A model generated the notes under the pieces. It ran no database searches, was not told the origin of the DNA, and was given only the letters and a program-made list of their open reading frames with translations. This document shows positions 36,117 through 45,105 of a DNA stretch of 64,000 bases, piece after piece (position 1 is the stretch's first letter; each line of letters starts with the position of its first letter). A program made the position numbers and the translations under genes. Source of the stretch: Biformimicrobium ophioploci (GTDB lineage Bacteria > Pseudomonadota > Gammaproteobacteria > Pseudomonadales > Cellvibrionaceae); contig NZ_BSYJ01000006.1 in assembly GCF_030270605.1 (NCBI RefSeq), positions 1 to 64,000 on the forward strand, given 5' to 3'.

Positions 36117-37607
36117 ATGACCGCACAGGTGCCAATGCTGATTGATGGAGAGTTCATCCAGAGTGCGTCAGCCGATAAACAGGATGTTGTAAACCCCGCC
36201 ACCCAGGCGGTGATCGCACAGGTCCCTTTTTCAACGCCTGAAGAGATAGATGCTGCCGTCGCCGGTGCGAAGGCCGCTTTTATGGAATGGCGCAACACAC
36301 CCGTACCACAACGCGCGCGACTGATGCTTCGCTACCAGCAGCTGCTCAAGGAACACCAGAAGGAAATTGCCGAAATTCTTGCGGAAGATAACGGCAAGAA
36401 CCTCGAGGATGCCATGGGGGACGTCTGGCGCGGCATAGAAGTGGTTGAACACGCCTGTAATGTACCGTCTCTGCTGATGGGCGAAACCGTGGAGAATGTT
36501 GCGAACGGCGTAGACACCTACAGCCTGGTTCAGCCCCTGGGTGTCACCCTGGGTATCACCCCGTTTAATTTCCCGGCCATGATCCCACTGTGGATGTACC
36601 CGATGGCGGTGGCCTGCGGCAACGCCATGATATTGAAACCTTCGGAACAGGTACCCATGGCCACAGTCAGGCTGCTGGAGCTGTTCCAACAGGCTGGCGC
36701 GCCCAAGGGCATCGTGCAGATGGTGCATGGCGGCAAGGCGCAGGTGGATCAACTGATCAACCATCCGGATATCGTCGCCACATCGTTTGTGGGCTCCGTC
36801 CCGGTCGCCGAACACGTTTACCGCAGCACCACCAACCTGTTGAAGCGCTCGCAGTGTTTCGCCGGCGCCAAGAACCATATGGTGGTCATGCCCGATGCCG
36901 ATAAGGAAACGGTGATGAATACACTGGTGGGCGCCACTGTTGGCGCGGCGGGCCAGCGCTGCATGGCGATCAGCGTAATTGTCTTTGTCGGGGAAACCAT
37001 AGAATGGGCAGGCGAACTGGCGGAGCGTCTCAAATCAATCCGCCCCGGGGTCTGGAACGATCCGGATGCTGCCTACGGCCCCCTTGTCAGCAAGGCGGCC
37101 AAGGCTCGGGTCGAACAACTGATCCAGAGCGGCATCGACCAGGGCGCAACCTGTGTGCTCGATGGTCGCGACATCAGAATCGAGGGATATCCTGACGGCA
37201 ACTGGGTGGGCCCCACCCTGTTTACCGACGTCAACACCGAAATGGATATCTACCGCGAAGAAATTTTTGGGCCGGTGGTCTGTTGTGTAAGCGCGGATAG
37301 CCTCGACCATGCTTTACAGATCGTGAATGACAGCCCCTACGGCAACGGTACCTCCATATTCACCACTTCCGGCGTCAATGCACGGCGCTATCAGCACGAT
37401 GTCCAGGTTGGCCAGGTGGGCGTAAACATCCCGATCCCGGTCCCCCTACCCTTCTTCTCCTTTACCGGGTGGAAAAAGTCTTTTATGGGCGACCTGCATG
37501 CCTACGGAAAACAGGCGGTACGCTTCTATACGGAAACGAAAACCGTGACCGCTGCCTGGAAAGAAACAAAGGTTTCTGCACCGAATATGAGTATCGCACT
37601 GAAGTAA
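36117..37607 (+). CDS. mmsA: Methylmalonate-semialdehyde dehydrogenase (CoA-acylating)
   Basis: About 496 residues. The aldehyde dehydrogenase nucleophile Cys is in GQRCMA near residue 282, and the NAD-binding Lys lies in LKPSEQVP. The N-terminus [20 protein letters not shown] and the [21 protein letters not shown] end are typical of MmsA. It converts (S)-methylmalonate semialdehyde to propionyl-CoA, the last step of valine breakdown. The ATG at 36117 follows GAGG about 8 nt upstream; 36105 would add four residues. First gene of the operon. Confidence 0.95.
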   Translation: MTAQVPMLIDGEFIQSASADKQDVVNPATQAVIAQVPFSTPEEIDAAVAGAKAAFMEWRNTPVPQRARLMLRYQQLLKEHQKEIAEILAEDNGKNLEDAMGDVWRGIEVVEHACNVPSLLMGETVENVANGVDTYSLVQPLGVTLGITPFNFPAMIPLWMYPMAVACGNAMILKPSEQVPMATVRLLELFQQAGAPKGIVQMVHGGKAQVDQLINHPDIVATSFVGSVPVAEHVYRSTTNLLKRSQCFAGAKNHMVVMPDADKETVMNTLVGATVGAAGQRCMAISVIVFVGETIEWAGELAERLKSIRPGVWNDPDAAYGPLVSKAAKARVEQLIQSGIDQGATCVLDGRDIRIEGYPDGNWVGPTLFTDVNTEMDIYREEIFGPVVCCVSADSLDHALQIVNDSPYGNGTSIFTTSGVNARRYQHDVQVGQVGVNIPIPVPLPFFSFTGWKKSFMGDLHAYGKQAVRFYTETKTVTAAWKETKVSAPNMSIALK

Positions 37608-37650
37608 TGCTCCGGTTTCGGCTTGATACAGCGTACCCGACGAGGAATAC

Positions 37651-38811
37651 ATGGACTACGAACTGAATGAAGACCAGAGGGCCTTTCAGGAAACCGCACG
37701 CAGGTTCGCGGAGAGCCAGATGGCACCCCACGCGGCCAGGTGGGATGCAGAGCATATTTTCCCGAAAGAGCTGTTTATCGAGGCGGGCGCACTGGGCTTT
37801 ATGTCTCTGTATGTGCCGGAGCAAGACTGTGGCATTGGCCTGAGCCGACTGGACAGTGCGCTGATCATCGAGGAACTGGCCGCGGCCTGTACCTCTACTG
37901 CGGCCTTTATCAGCATTCACAATATGGCGCTCAATATGCTCGCGCGCTATGGAAAGCCTGAGCTGAAAGCACAGTGGTGTGAGGTACTGGCAACCGGCCA
38001 GCAACTGGCAAGCTACTGCCTGACCGAGCCGGGCGCCGGATCCGATGCCGCTTCACTGGCCACAAAGGCTGAACGCGATGGCGACGACTATATCGTCAAC
38101 GGCAGCAAGTGCTTTATCTCCGGCGCCGGAGAGACCGATATCCTGGTCACCATGGTGCGTACCGGCGAACCCGGCCCCAAGGGGATAAGCTGCGTCGCGA
38201 TACCCGCAGATTCTGCAGGCATTCACTTCGGCAAGCCCGAGGAAAAACTGGGCTGGAACAGCCAGCCCACATGCACCATCACTTTCGAAAACGTGAGGGT
38301 ACCGGCCGATAACCTGCTGGCAGAGGAAGGCGCAGGCTTTGGCCTTGCCATGGAAGCCCTCGATGGCGGCAGGATCAATATCGCCGCCTGCTCCGTGGGT
38401 GCAGCCCGGGCCTGCCTGGAAATGACCGCGGCCTATGTGCAGGAACGGAAGCAGTTCCGCCAGGCAATCGCCGATTTCCAGAATACGCAGTTCAAACTGG
38501 CTGACATGGCCACTGACCTGGTGGCCTCCCGCCAGATGATCCGCCTGGCCGCTTCCAAGCTAGACCGCAAACTGCCGGACAAGACCGCTGTCTGCGCCAT
38601 GGCAAAGCGTTTTGCTACCGATGCCTGCTTCCGCATATGCGATGACGCGATTCAGTTGCACGGCGGCTACGGTTATGTCCGCGAATACCCGATCGAACGC
38701 TACTTCCGCGATACGCGCGTGCACCGGATCCTGGAAGGCACCAATGAAATCATGCGCCTGGTGATTGCGCGTCGATTGCTCTCCGAGCACCGCGACGCGC
38801 TGATCAGCTAA
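37651..38811 (+). CDS. Isobutyryl-CoA dehydrogenase (acyl-CoA dehydrogenase)
   Basis: A 386-residue flavoenzyme. The FAD/substrate motif YCLTEPGAGSDAASL and the catalytic glutamate in HRILEGTNEIMRL (C-terminal) are clear. Start follows GAGG. Context in the mmsA...mmsB operon points to isobutyryl-CoA dehydrogenase, which makes methacrylyl-CoA in valine breakdown. Electrons go to ETF. The acyl preference is inferred from context rather than from residues. Confidence 0.92.
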   Translation: MDYELNEDQRAFQETARRFAESQMAPHAARWDAEHIFPKELFIEAGALGFMSLYVPEQDCGIGLSRLDSALIIEELAAACTSTAAFISIHNMALNMLARYGKPELKAQWCEVLATGQQLASYCLTEPGAGSDAASLATKAERDGDDYIVNGSKCFISGAGETDILVTMVRTGEPGPKGISCVAIPADSAGIHFGKPEEKLGWNSQPTCTITFENVRVPADNLLAEEGAGFGLAMEALDGGRINIAACSVGAARACLEMTAAYVQERKQFRQAIADFQNTQFKLADMATDLVASRQMIRLAASKLDRKLPDKTAVCAMAKRFATDACFRICDDAIQLHGGYGYVREYPIERYFRDTRVHRILEGTNEIMRLVIARRLLSEHRDALIS

Positions 38812-38832
38812 CAACCAGAGAAACGAAAAACC

Positions 38833-39624
38833 ATGGACAGCATAAGCCCTACCGAAAAAGTTCTTGTCGAGCTTCGTGAGCACATTGCAGTAATCACCAT
38901 CAACAACCCGCCAGCGAACACCTGGGACGTCGAAAGTCTCAGCGGTCTCAAGACGATCATCAATAACCTGAATGCCCTACCGCAGATCAGCGCACTGGTC
39001 ATACATGGCCAGGGCCAAAAGTTCTTCTCTGCGGGTGCGGACCTGAAACAGTTTGCCGAGGGCGACAAGGTCCTGTCCGCGGAAGTCGCGCGCCTGTTCG
39101 GGGAGGCTTTTGAAACCCTGGCTGAGTTTCAGGGTGTCTCCATTGCCGCGGTCAACGGCTATGCGATGGGCGGCGGCCTGGAATGCGCGCTGGCCTGCGA
39201 TATCCGGATCTTCGAGGAGCACGCCCAGGTCGCCCTGCCCGAAGCCAAGGTCGGGCTACTGCCCTGCGCCGGCGGCACGCAACGGCTGGGCTGGCTGGTG
39301 GGGGAAGCCTGGGCTGCACGCCTGATCCTGTGCGGGGAACGCATCGACGCTGCCACAGCGGAAAAAATCGGCCTGACCCAACAGGCGGTGTCCAGTGGAC
39401 AGGCACTGGAAACGGCACTGGTCCTCGCACAGGGCGTCGCGCAACAGAGCCCGGATGCGGTAAAAGCCTGCAAACGCCTGCTCTCGCAGGCGCGGGAAAA
39501 CGCGCTCGCGGCAGGATTGAAGTCGGAACGGACGAATTTCGTCGACCTGATCGGCGGCGCCAACCAGCGCGAAGGTACCCTCGCTTTCCTGGAAAAGCGC
39601 AAACCCGATTGGAAACAGGGCTGA
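38833..39624 (+). CDS. Enoyl-CoA hydratase (methacrylyl-CoA hydratase by context)
   Basis: A 263-residue crotonase-fold protein. The oxyanion-hole GADLKQF and GYAMGGGLECALACD segments and the acidic GLLPCAGGTQRL are typical. In this operon it should hydrate methacrylyl-CoA to 3-hydroxyisobutyryl-CoA. It lies 21 nt after the acyl-CoA dehydrogenase gene and 3 nt before the next gene. Specificity is inferred from neighbours. Confidence 0.9.
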   Translation: MDSISPTEKVLVELREHIAVITINNPPANTWDVESLSGLKTIINNLNALPQISALVIHGQGQKFFSAGADLKQFAEGDKVLSAEVARLFGEAFETLAEFQGVSIAAVNGYAMGGGLECALACDIRIFEEHAQVALPEAKVGLLPCAGGTQRLGWLVGEAWAARLILCGERIDAATAEKIGLTQQAVSSGQALETALVLAQGVAQQSPDAVKACKRLLSQARENALAAGLKSERTNFVDLIGGANQREGTLAFLEKRKPDWKQG

Positions 39625-39627
39625 TAC

Positions 39628-40734
39628 ATGATGGAGAACGTCATTACCGAAGTGAGAGTCGCAGATCAGGGGGCAGTCGGGGTTATCACGCTCAACTCGG
39701 AAAAAACCCTGAACAGCCTGACCCTGGATATGGTCCGCGAATTCACTTCCTGCCTGAACGACTGGCAGACAGACGACAACATCGCCGCTGTGTTTCTGCA
39801 GGGCGCCGGTGAAAAAGCGCTTTGCGCAGGTGGCGATATCCAGGAACTGTATCGCTCTGCCTCCGGCACTACCAGCGGCCCCTGCGTTTACGCAGAAACC
39901 TTCTTTGAGGAAGAATACCGCCTCGACTACCTGATCCATACCTACACCAAACCGCTGATTTGCTGGGGTCATGGCATTGTCATGGGCGGTGGCCTCGGGC
40001 TGATGGCAGGCGCAAGCCACCGCGTTGGCACTGAGAAAACCCGTATTGCAATGCCGGAGATCACCATCGGGCTGTATCCCGATGTCGGCGGTACCTATTT
40101 CCTCAATCGCATGCCGCACCGCATTGGTTTGTTCCTCGGTCTGACCGCCTCCTCCATCAACCTGACAGACGCCCTTTACACCGGACTTGTCAGCCACGCA
40201 GCCCATGCGGCACAGCGCGAGGCATTTCTCACATCGCTGTGCCAGCAGGCATGGCGCCCCGGCAACCAGAAGGAAGCCAATTCGTCCATCATTGACGAGG
40301 TGCTGTCAGCCCATGCACTGACCGAATTGCCGCAGGGCAACCTCGAAGGCATGGCAGTGGCCATCGAAGCGGCCTGCAGCCAGCAAACGCTCGAGGAAAT
40401 CATTGACGCGATCGACGCGCTTGAGGGCGACTCTCCCTGGCTGGACAAGGCCAAGGCCGCACTCAAGGCTGGTTCGCCACTATCCGCGAGGCTGATCCAC
40501 GAGCAGCTGGAACGCTGTCAGGGCCTGGACCTGGCCGCGGTCTTCAAGGCCGAAATGCTGTTATCGACGCGTATTGTACGTAACCGGGAGTTTTCCGAGG
40601 GTGTGCGCGCACTGTTGATCGACAAGGACAACCAGCCCAATTGGCAATTCCAACGGATCGCTGATATTCCCGAAGAACTTGTCGAACAATTTTTCACGCC
40701 GCCGTGGGCAACCAATCCGCTTTACGACCTATAA
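39628..40734 (+). CDS. 3-hydroxyisobutyryl-CoA hydrolase
   Basis: A 368-residue crotonase-superfamily protein, longer than a plain hydratase by about 100 residues, as expected for the HIBYL-CoA hydrolase subfamily. It has FLQGAGEKALCAGGDI, GIVMGGGLGLMAGASHRV and MPEITIGLYPDVGGTYFLNR, which match it. It releases free 3-hydroxyisobutyrate from its CoA ester. The gene start is almost adjacent to the previous stop. Consistent with the pathway. Confidence 0.92.
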   Translation: MMENVITEVRVADQGAVGVITLNSEKTLNSLTLDMVREFTSCLNDWQTDDNIAAVFLQGAGEKALCAGGDIQELYRSASGTTSGPCVYAETFFEEEYRLDYLIHTYTKPLICWGHGIVMGGGLGLMAGASHRVGTEKTRIAMPEITIGLYPDVGGTYFLNRMPHRIGLFLGLTASSINLTDALYTGLVSHAAHAAQREAFLTSLCQQAWRPGNQKEANSSIIDEVLSAHALTELPQGNLEGMAVAIEAACSQQTLEEIIDAIDALEGDSPWLDKAKAALKAGSPLSARLIHEQLERCQGLDLAAVFKAEMLLSTRIVRNREFSEGVRALLIDKDNQPNWQFQRIADIPEELVEQFFTPPWATNPLYDL

Positions 40735-40759
40735 CCGGGACCTGCAAAAGGAAGTCAAT

Positions 40760-41653
40760 ATGAAAACAATCGCATTTATCGGCCTGGGCAACATGGGCGG
40801 ACCTATGGCGGCCAACCTGCTCAAGGCCGGTTACACCGTTCAGGTCTTCGACCTGGTACCCGAGGCATTGCAGACCCTGCAGGATCAGGGGGCCAGTGCA
40901 GCCAGCAGCCCGGAGCAGGCCGTTGCGGGGGCCGACGTCGTGATTTCCATGCTACCCGCGGGCAAACACGTTGCCGGCCTGTATCTGGGCAATGGCGGCC
41001 AACCGGGCCTGCTTGAATCCGTGGCACCGGGCACTCTGATCCTGGACTGCTCGACTATCGATGGCGAAACGGTGCAGCAAGTTGCGGGTGCCTGCGCCGA
41101 AATCGGGCTGGATATGCTCGATGCGCCGGTTTCCGGCGGCGTCGCCGCGGCCCAGGCCGGTACCCTGACCTTTATGTGTGGCGGCAGTGCGGATGCATTC
41201 CTGCGCGCAGAACCCATTCTGTCAGCCATGGGTAAGCGCATCTTCCACGCAGGCAATCACGGGGCGGGTCAGGTCGCGAAAATGTGCAACAACATGCTGC
41301 TGGCGATCCATATGATCGGCACCAGTGAAGCGTTGAAGATGGGGGCAAACTGTGGCCTTGATCCCAAGATCCTGTCGGAAATCATGCTGAACAGTTCAGG
41401 CCGAAACTGGTCACTGGAACTCTACAACCCTTTTCCGGGCGTCATGGACAGCCCGGCATCGCGCGGCTATGCGCCGGGGTTTATGGTGGACCTGATGGCA
41501 AAGGACCTCGGCCTGGCTGTCGATAATGCAAAGACTACCGGCAGCCGAATTCCGCTCGGGGAACTGGCCGCGGCGCTCTATCAGGAAAAGCAGGCTGTGG
41601 GAGATGGCAGGAAGGACTTCTCCAGTATTCTGGAACTGTTTGAGCCCGCCTGA
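40760..41653 (+). CDS. mmsB: 3-hydroxyisobutyrate dehydrogenase
   Basis: About 298 residues from MKTIAFIGLGNMGGPMAANL, the Rossmann start typical of beta-hydroxyacid dehydrogenases. DAPVSGGVAAAQAGTLTFM and the catalytic Lys in GAGQVAKMCNNMLL are present. It oxidises 3-hydroxyisobutyrate to methylmalonate semialdehyde with NAD, feeding MmsA. The ATG follows GGAAG; a longer frame begins upstream inside the previous gene and is rejected. Last gene of the valine operon, followed by a terminator. Confidence 0.95.
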   Translation: MKTIAFIGLGNMGGPMAANLLKAGYTVQVFDLVPEALQTLQDQGASAASSPEQAVAGADVVISMLPAGKHVAGLYLGNGGQPGLLESVAPGTLILDCSTIDGETVQQVAGACAEIGLDMLDAPVSGGVAAAQAGTLTFMCGGSADAFLRAEPILSAMGKRIFHAGNHGAGQVAKMCNNMLLAIHMIGTSEALKMGANCGLDPKILSEIMLNSSGRNWSLELYNPFPGVMDSPASRGYAPGFMVDLMAKDLGLAVDNAKTTGSRIPLGELAAALYQEKQAVGDGRKDFSSILELFEPA

Positions 41654-41679
41654 CGCATGACCGGACAACTGAGCTAAGG

Positions 41680-41714
41680 ATGCCCCCGCTGACTGTCGTC
41701 ACAGGGGGCATTTG
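41680..41714. terminator. Hairpin terminator between convergent mmsB and Rieske gene
   Basis: An 8-bp stem ATGCCCCC / GGGGGCAT encloses a second small stem (TGAC/GTCA). The T tract after it is short. It lies 26 nt after mmsB and 30 nt before the minus-strand Rieske gene stop, so it can act in both directions. Confidence 0.7.
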
Positions 41715-41743
41715 CGAAATCTGAGCGAAGATGCCTATCTCAG

Positions 41744-42892
41744 CTATGCCAGCACTTCGTTCAGTGTGCGATGCATATTCTGAACACCGGGCTCATTGCG
41801 ACCGATAATCACCTTGCGCTCGATGCCGGCCTGCAGGCCCCGATGTACCTTGTCGACGAGCCCATAATCCTCGGCAACCGCCACATCGTTGATCATCTGG
41901 AAGTAATCCTCGAACGCCTTCTGCTCTTCTTCATTGGCCGGCTTTTTCGGGATAAACATGCTGTGGTATACCACCGACTTGTCAGTGCTGATCGGATAGA
42001 CACGCCAGGTCTGGAAGTGGTCATTGACTACAAAAATCACTGTGTTGGGGAAAATATAGTTCACATAGGAACTGTATTCCCGCGGCAACCACTGCTCTTC
42101 AGGAATATCCTTCAAGTCGTTGATTTGCAGCGTTGCCGAGCTCATCGAGTGGTTGCGCCCATACTGCACGTAATTGGCGGTGTTGCCGTATGCCATGGCA
42201 CCGATACTTTCCGGATGCAGGAAATCAAAATGGTAAAACTCATGGAAGGTATCCATATTGAGTTTCCAGCTGAAATCGGTATAGACCTGCTTCACCCCAA
42301 GGTAGTGATGATCCTCAAAGCCGAAACCTGACATGCGCTCCTGAATACCGCCCAACACTTCATCAATGTCAAAGCGCAATTCCGGGTTCGGCATCACAAA
42401 GATCATGCCGTATTTTTCTTCCACCTGCAGCGTCTTCAAGCCGAGCTTGCTGCGGTCGATATCCGGGAACCCTTCCTTGCCAAAGGGAATACCCACCAGT
42501 TCACCATCCAGGTTGTAACTCCAGCCATGGTACGGGCAGGAAAACATCTTGCCGCGCTTGGCCTGGCCACTGGCACATTCAGTGAGTGGTGCCCCCCGGT
42601 GGGAACAGATATTGACAAAAGCATTGAGGGATCCATCCGCAGCACGAACAATCAGGATGGGGACACCGGTATCGTCAAAAGCGTAGTAATCGCCCGGATT
42701 GGGCAACAGGCAGCTGGGACCGACAAACTGGGGATAGTTCCGAAACAACTCAATCTTTTCTTTCTCGAACTGCTCGGGATTTGTATATTCCCGCACATCG
42801 ATTTCCATGACACTGTCTGCCAGGGTGGTCGCCTTGCGCTCCACCAGATCCAACAATGTCTTTATCTCCCGAACAAGACCCTCGTGCTGCAT
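41744..42892 (-). CDS. Rieske non-heme iron oxygenase alpha subunit
   Basis: A 382-residue protein. The Rieske [2Fe-2S] ligands are C96, H98 (CSHRG) and C119, H122 (CPYHGW). The mononuclear iron site is in HEFYHFDFLH, with H221 and H226 as probable ligands; the bridging residue is E218 (in place of the common Asp), as in carnitine-monooxygenase-type members. It would hydroxylate or demethylate a carbon substrate with O2 and electrons from a separate reductase, which is not encoded nearby. It is last of a ThuA-ACAD-Rieske minus-strand unit. Substrate not predicted. Confidence 0.9.
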   Translation of the reverse strand: MQHEGLVREIKTLLDLVERKATTLADSVMEIDVREYTNPEQFEKEKIELFRNYPQFVGPSCLLPNPGDYYAFDDTGVPILIVRAADGSLNAFVNICSHRGAPLTECASGQAKRGKMFSCPYHGWSYNLDGELVGIPFGKEGFPDIDRSKLGLKTLQVEEKYGMIFVMPNPELRFDIDEVLGGIQERMSGFGFEDHHYLGVKQVYTDFSWKLNMDTFHEFYHFDFLHPESIGAMAYGNTANYVQYGRNHSMSSATLQINDLKDIPEEQWLPREYSSYVNYIFPNTVIFVVNDHFQTWRVYPISTDKSVVYHSMFIPKKPANEEEQKAFEDYFQMINDVAVAEDYGLVDKVHRGLQAGIERKVIIGRNEPGVQNMHRTLNEVLA

Positions 42893-42923
42893 GGCTCTTC
42901 CCCTTCCGCATCCACAAAAAATA

Positions 42924-42939
42924 TAGCGCTCCAGCGCTA
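42924..42939. promoter_or_regulatory. Perfect inverted repeat before the Rieske gene
   Basis: TAGCGCT-CC-AGCGCTA is a perfect 7-bp palindrome with a 2-nt centre, in the 86-bp gap between the acyl-CoA dehydrogenase and Rieske genes. It is operator-like, and the gap is longer than needed within an operon, so the Rieske gene may have its own promoter here. Confidence 0.35.
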
Positions 42940-42978
42940 AAGAAAATTATCGGTGGCTAAAGCTTAACTACCCGCAGG

Positions 42979-44166
42979 CTAAAGCCCCAATACCATTTTC
43001 GCAACAATATTTCTCTGCACCTCCAGAGAACCACCAAATATCGAGGCTGCCCTGCTATTCAGGTAACGGGGTACAACCGAGCTGATATAATCCGGGCGCA
43101 GGCCACTATCATCTTCCTGCGGATCCATGGCGATACCCTGATAACCGATCACAGCCGCTGCTAATTCATTCACATCCTGTTCAACGCGCGTGTAGATCAG
43201 CTTCATAATGGATGATTCAGGCCCCGGGTTGCCCCCATCACTTACCGAGGAAAGGATGCGCAACTCCGTAATCTCAAGCGACTTCAGGTCGATCTCCAGC
43301 CTGGCGACTTTTCTCGCAAGCACGCCGCCTTTATCGAACCCGGCTGTACGCGCCTTTTCTTCCCGCATCAGCTCTTTGAGGTGATTTAGCTCATGTCGAA
43401 TCCGGTCACCGCTGAAGCCACCACCGCGCTCGAATTCCAGCAGATACTTGGCGTAGGTCCAGCCTTTGTTTTCTTCTCCAATACGGTTGCTTTTAGGTAC
43501 CCGTACATTTTCAAAAAATACCTGGTTGACCTCGTGATCGCCGGCCATGGTGATAATGGGGTCGACCGTAATCCCCGGCGAATCCATATCCACCAACAGG
43601 AAGCTGATTCCGTGCTGCGGCTTGCAATCATTGTCTGTGCGAACCAGACAGAAAATCTGATCCGCCAGATGGGCGTGGGTGGTCCAGATCTTGGAGCCAT
43701 TCAGGACATAATCGTCTCCGTCTGATTCAGCCTTTAATTTGAGGCTGGCAAGATCCGAACCAGCACCGGGCTCGGAATACCCCTGACACCAGTACTGTTC
43801 ACCACTGAGAATTTTCGGTAAAAGTTCCGCTTTTTGCTGCTCAGTGCCAAACGCCATAATCACGGGCGCAAGCATCAGCAGGCCCATTGGGATCAGCATG
43901 GGCGCACCGGCGAGGTAACACTCCTTGCTAAACAGGTATTTCTGCGCGGCGGTCCAGTCTGTGCCGCCATGCTCGCTTGGCCACTGCGGCACCGCCCAGC
44001 CCTTCTCCAGGAGAATGGCCTGCCATTCCAGCGCTATCTCCTTTTCAACAAAGACACTGCTATTGTTCTTCGTTGCTTCAACGATATGAGCAGGCAGGTT
44101 TTCCTTAAGGAACTGACGCACCTCCAACTGGAATTGCAGTTCTTCCGGGCTGAAAGATAGATCCAT
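42979..44166 (-). CDS. Acyl-CoA dehydrogenase family protein (FGGS type)
   Basis: A 395-residue protein with ACAD sequence YSEPGAGSDLASLKLKAESD and GSKIWTTHAHLADQIF. The C-terminal region reads SIFGGSLEVQRNIV rather than the YEGTxEI form that carries the usual catalytic glutamate, so the base must come from another position or subunit. This FGGS/YGGT form is common among large subunits that pair with a second ACAD, for example in steroid and aromatic ring degradation. No partner gene is adjacent. It is 11 nt after the ThuA-like gene and co-transcribed with it. Confidence 0.9.
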   Translation of the reverse strand: MDLSFSPEELQFQLEVRQFLKENLPAHIVEATKNNSSVFVEKEIALEWQAILLEKGWAVPQWPSEHGGTDWTAAQKYLFSKECYLAGAPMLIPMGLLMLAPVIMAFGTEQQKAELLPKILSGEQYWCQGYSEPGAGSDLASLKLKAESDGDDYVLNGSKIWTTHAHLADQIFCLVRTDNDCKPQHGISFLLVDMDSPGITVDPIITMAGDHEVNQVFFENVRVPKSNRIGEENKGWTYAKYLLEFERGGGFSGDRIRHELNHLKELMREEKARTAGFDKGGVLARKVARLEIDLKSLEITELRILSSVSDGGNPGPESSIMKLIYTRVEQDVNELAAAVIGYQGIAMDPQEDDSGLRPDYISSVVPRYLNSRAASIFGGSLEVQRNIVAKMVLGL

Positions 44167-44177
44167 TTACCTTCCCC

Positions 44178-44993
44178 TTAGGCTTCGCTGCTTTCGGCAA
44201 TTGGTTCGGGCTGCGTCTGGCCAGCGGCGGCCGGAATCGGATCCATCGCCCAGCCAATACCGCGACGCAGCAGTTCGTAAAATTCCTCGGTACGCCATGC
44301 GCCCTCTTCAGGAACGGGGTACTCCTCGATATCCGGCTGCATGTCATATTTTCCACGACAGTGACCGAGAGTCAGGTAAAGTACCTGGCCCTTGCCGTAC
44401 GGGTGGATATACAGCACCGGCTGTATGTCATCTTTCTTCACCCACTGATCGCTGGTGAAGTTCTCCACCGGATCGGACCAGTGCGTATGCAACAGTGTCT
44501 GGTACTCGCCGTGGAACTTGCTGAGATACAGCTCGTCGTCCACCTTGAACGCTGGGATGCCTTTTACCAGCGGGTGCTCCGGTTCGGTCGCGACAACTTC
44601 ATATTCATGAATTGGTGGATGCGCCATAAACTGGCTACCGAGCAACTCCATAAACGGCACATTGTCTTCGGGGCAATCCACAATGAAATTGCCATCATTC
44701 ACCAGGAAGCGAAGAATCGAATTGGTGCCGTGTAGCGCAAACCATTTCTTACCGCTGCGGACATATTCGCACAGGCGCCTGGTTTGCGCCTCGGTGGGAA
44801 TCACATCGCAGGTATAGGTAATAATGAAATCCGACGCGCAAATCGCGTCGATATCGCTGTAGTCCGCACCGACCTTGACCTTGATGCGTGGCTGTTCCGC
44901 CAACAGCTTCAGGATCTCAAGGCGGGCATGGTCAATATTATGGTATTTGCCACCCGCTACCAGATAGACATCAATTCGATCACTTTTACCCAT
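44178..44993 (-). CDS. ThuA-like domain protein
   Basis: A 271-residue protein with ThuA-like fold features: VYLVAGGKYHNIDHARLEIL at the start, FALHGTNSILRFL, and 'PYGKGQVLYLTLGHCRGKYD' at the C-terminal end. Family members are glutamine-amidotransferase-like and often act with sugar or catabolic enzymes, but the reaction is not established. It heads a three-gene unit with an acyl-CoA dehydrogenase and a Rieske oxygenase, so it may act in the same catabolic pathway. No signal peptide is evident. Confidence 0.85.
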   Translation of the reverse strand: MGKSDRIDVYLVAGGKYHNIDHARLEILKLLAEQPRIKVKVGADYSDIDAICASDFIITYTCDVIPTEAQTRRLCEYVRSGKKWFALHGTNSILRFLVNDGNFIVDCPEDNVPFMELLGSQFMAHPPIHEYEVVATEPEHPLVKGIPAFKVDDELYLSKFHGEYQTLLHTHWSDPVENFTSDQWVKKDDIQPVLYIHPYGKGQVLYLTLGHCRGKYDMQPDIEEYPVPEEGAWRTEEFYELLRRGIGWAMDPIPAAAGQTQPEPIAESSEA

Positions 44994-45023
44994 AACCTGT
45001 ACCAGTGTTCCATTTCCTATTGC

Positions 45024-45077
45024 AAAAAAGGCCGACAGCTGATTGTCATGCAGCAGCGTGCAATTCAGCTGCCGGCC
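45024..45077 (-). terminator. Terminator after the SDR gene
   Basis: On the minus strand an imperfect stem of about 16-17 bp (GGCCGGCAGCTG / CAGCTGTCGGCC, one mismatch and a bulge) is followed by TTTTTT. It lies 29 nt after the SDR stop and just before the ThuA-like gene, separating the two units. Confidence 0.75.
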
Positions 45078-45105
45078 CGACCGTTACGCGCAAAAAAATG
45101 CCGTA

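Noticed and set aside
35113-41653. Valine degradation operon as a novel system
   Set aside because: MmsR, MmsA, the isobutyryl-CoA dehydrogenase, hydratase, hydrolase and MmsB form the standard pathway and layout known from pseudomonads.
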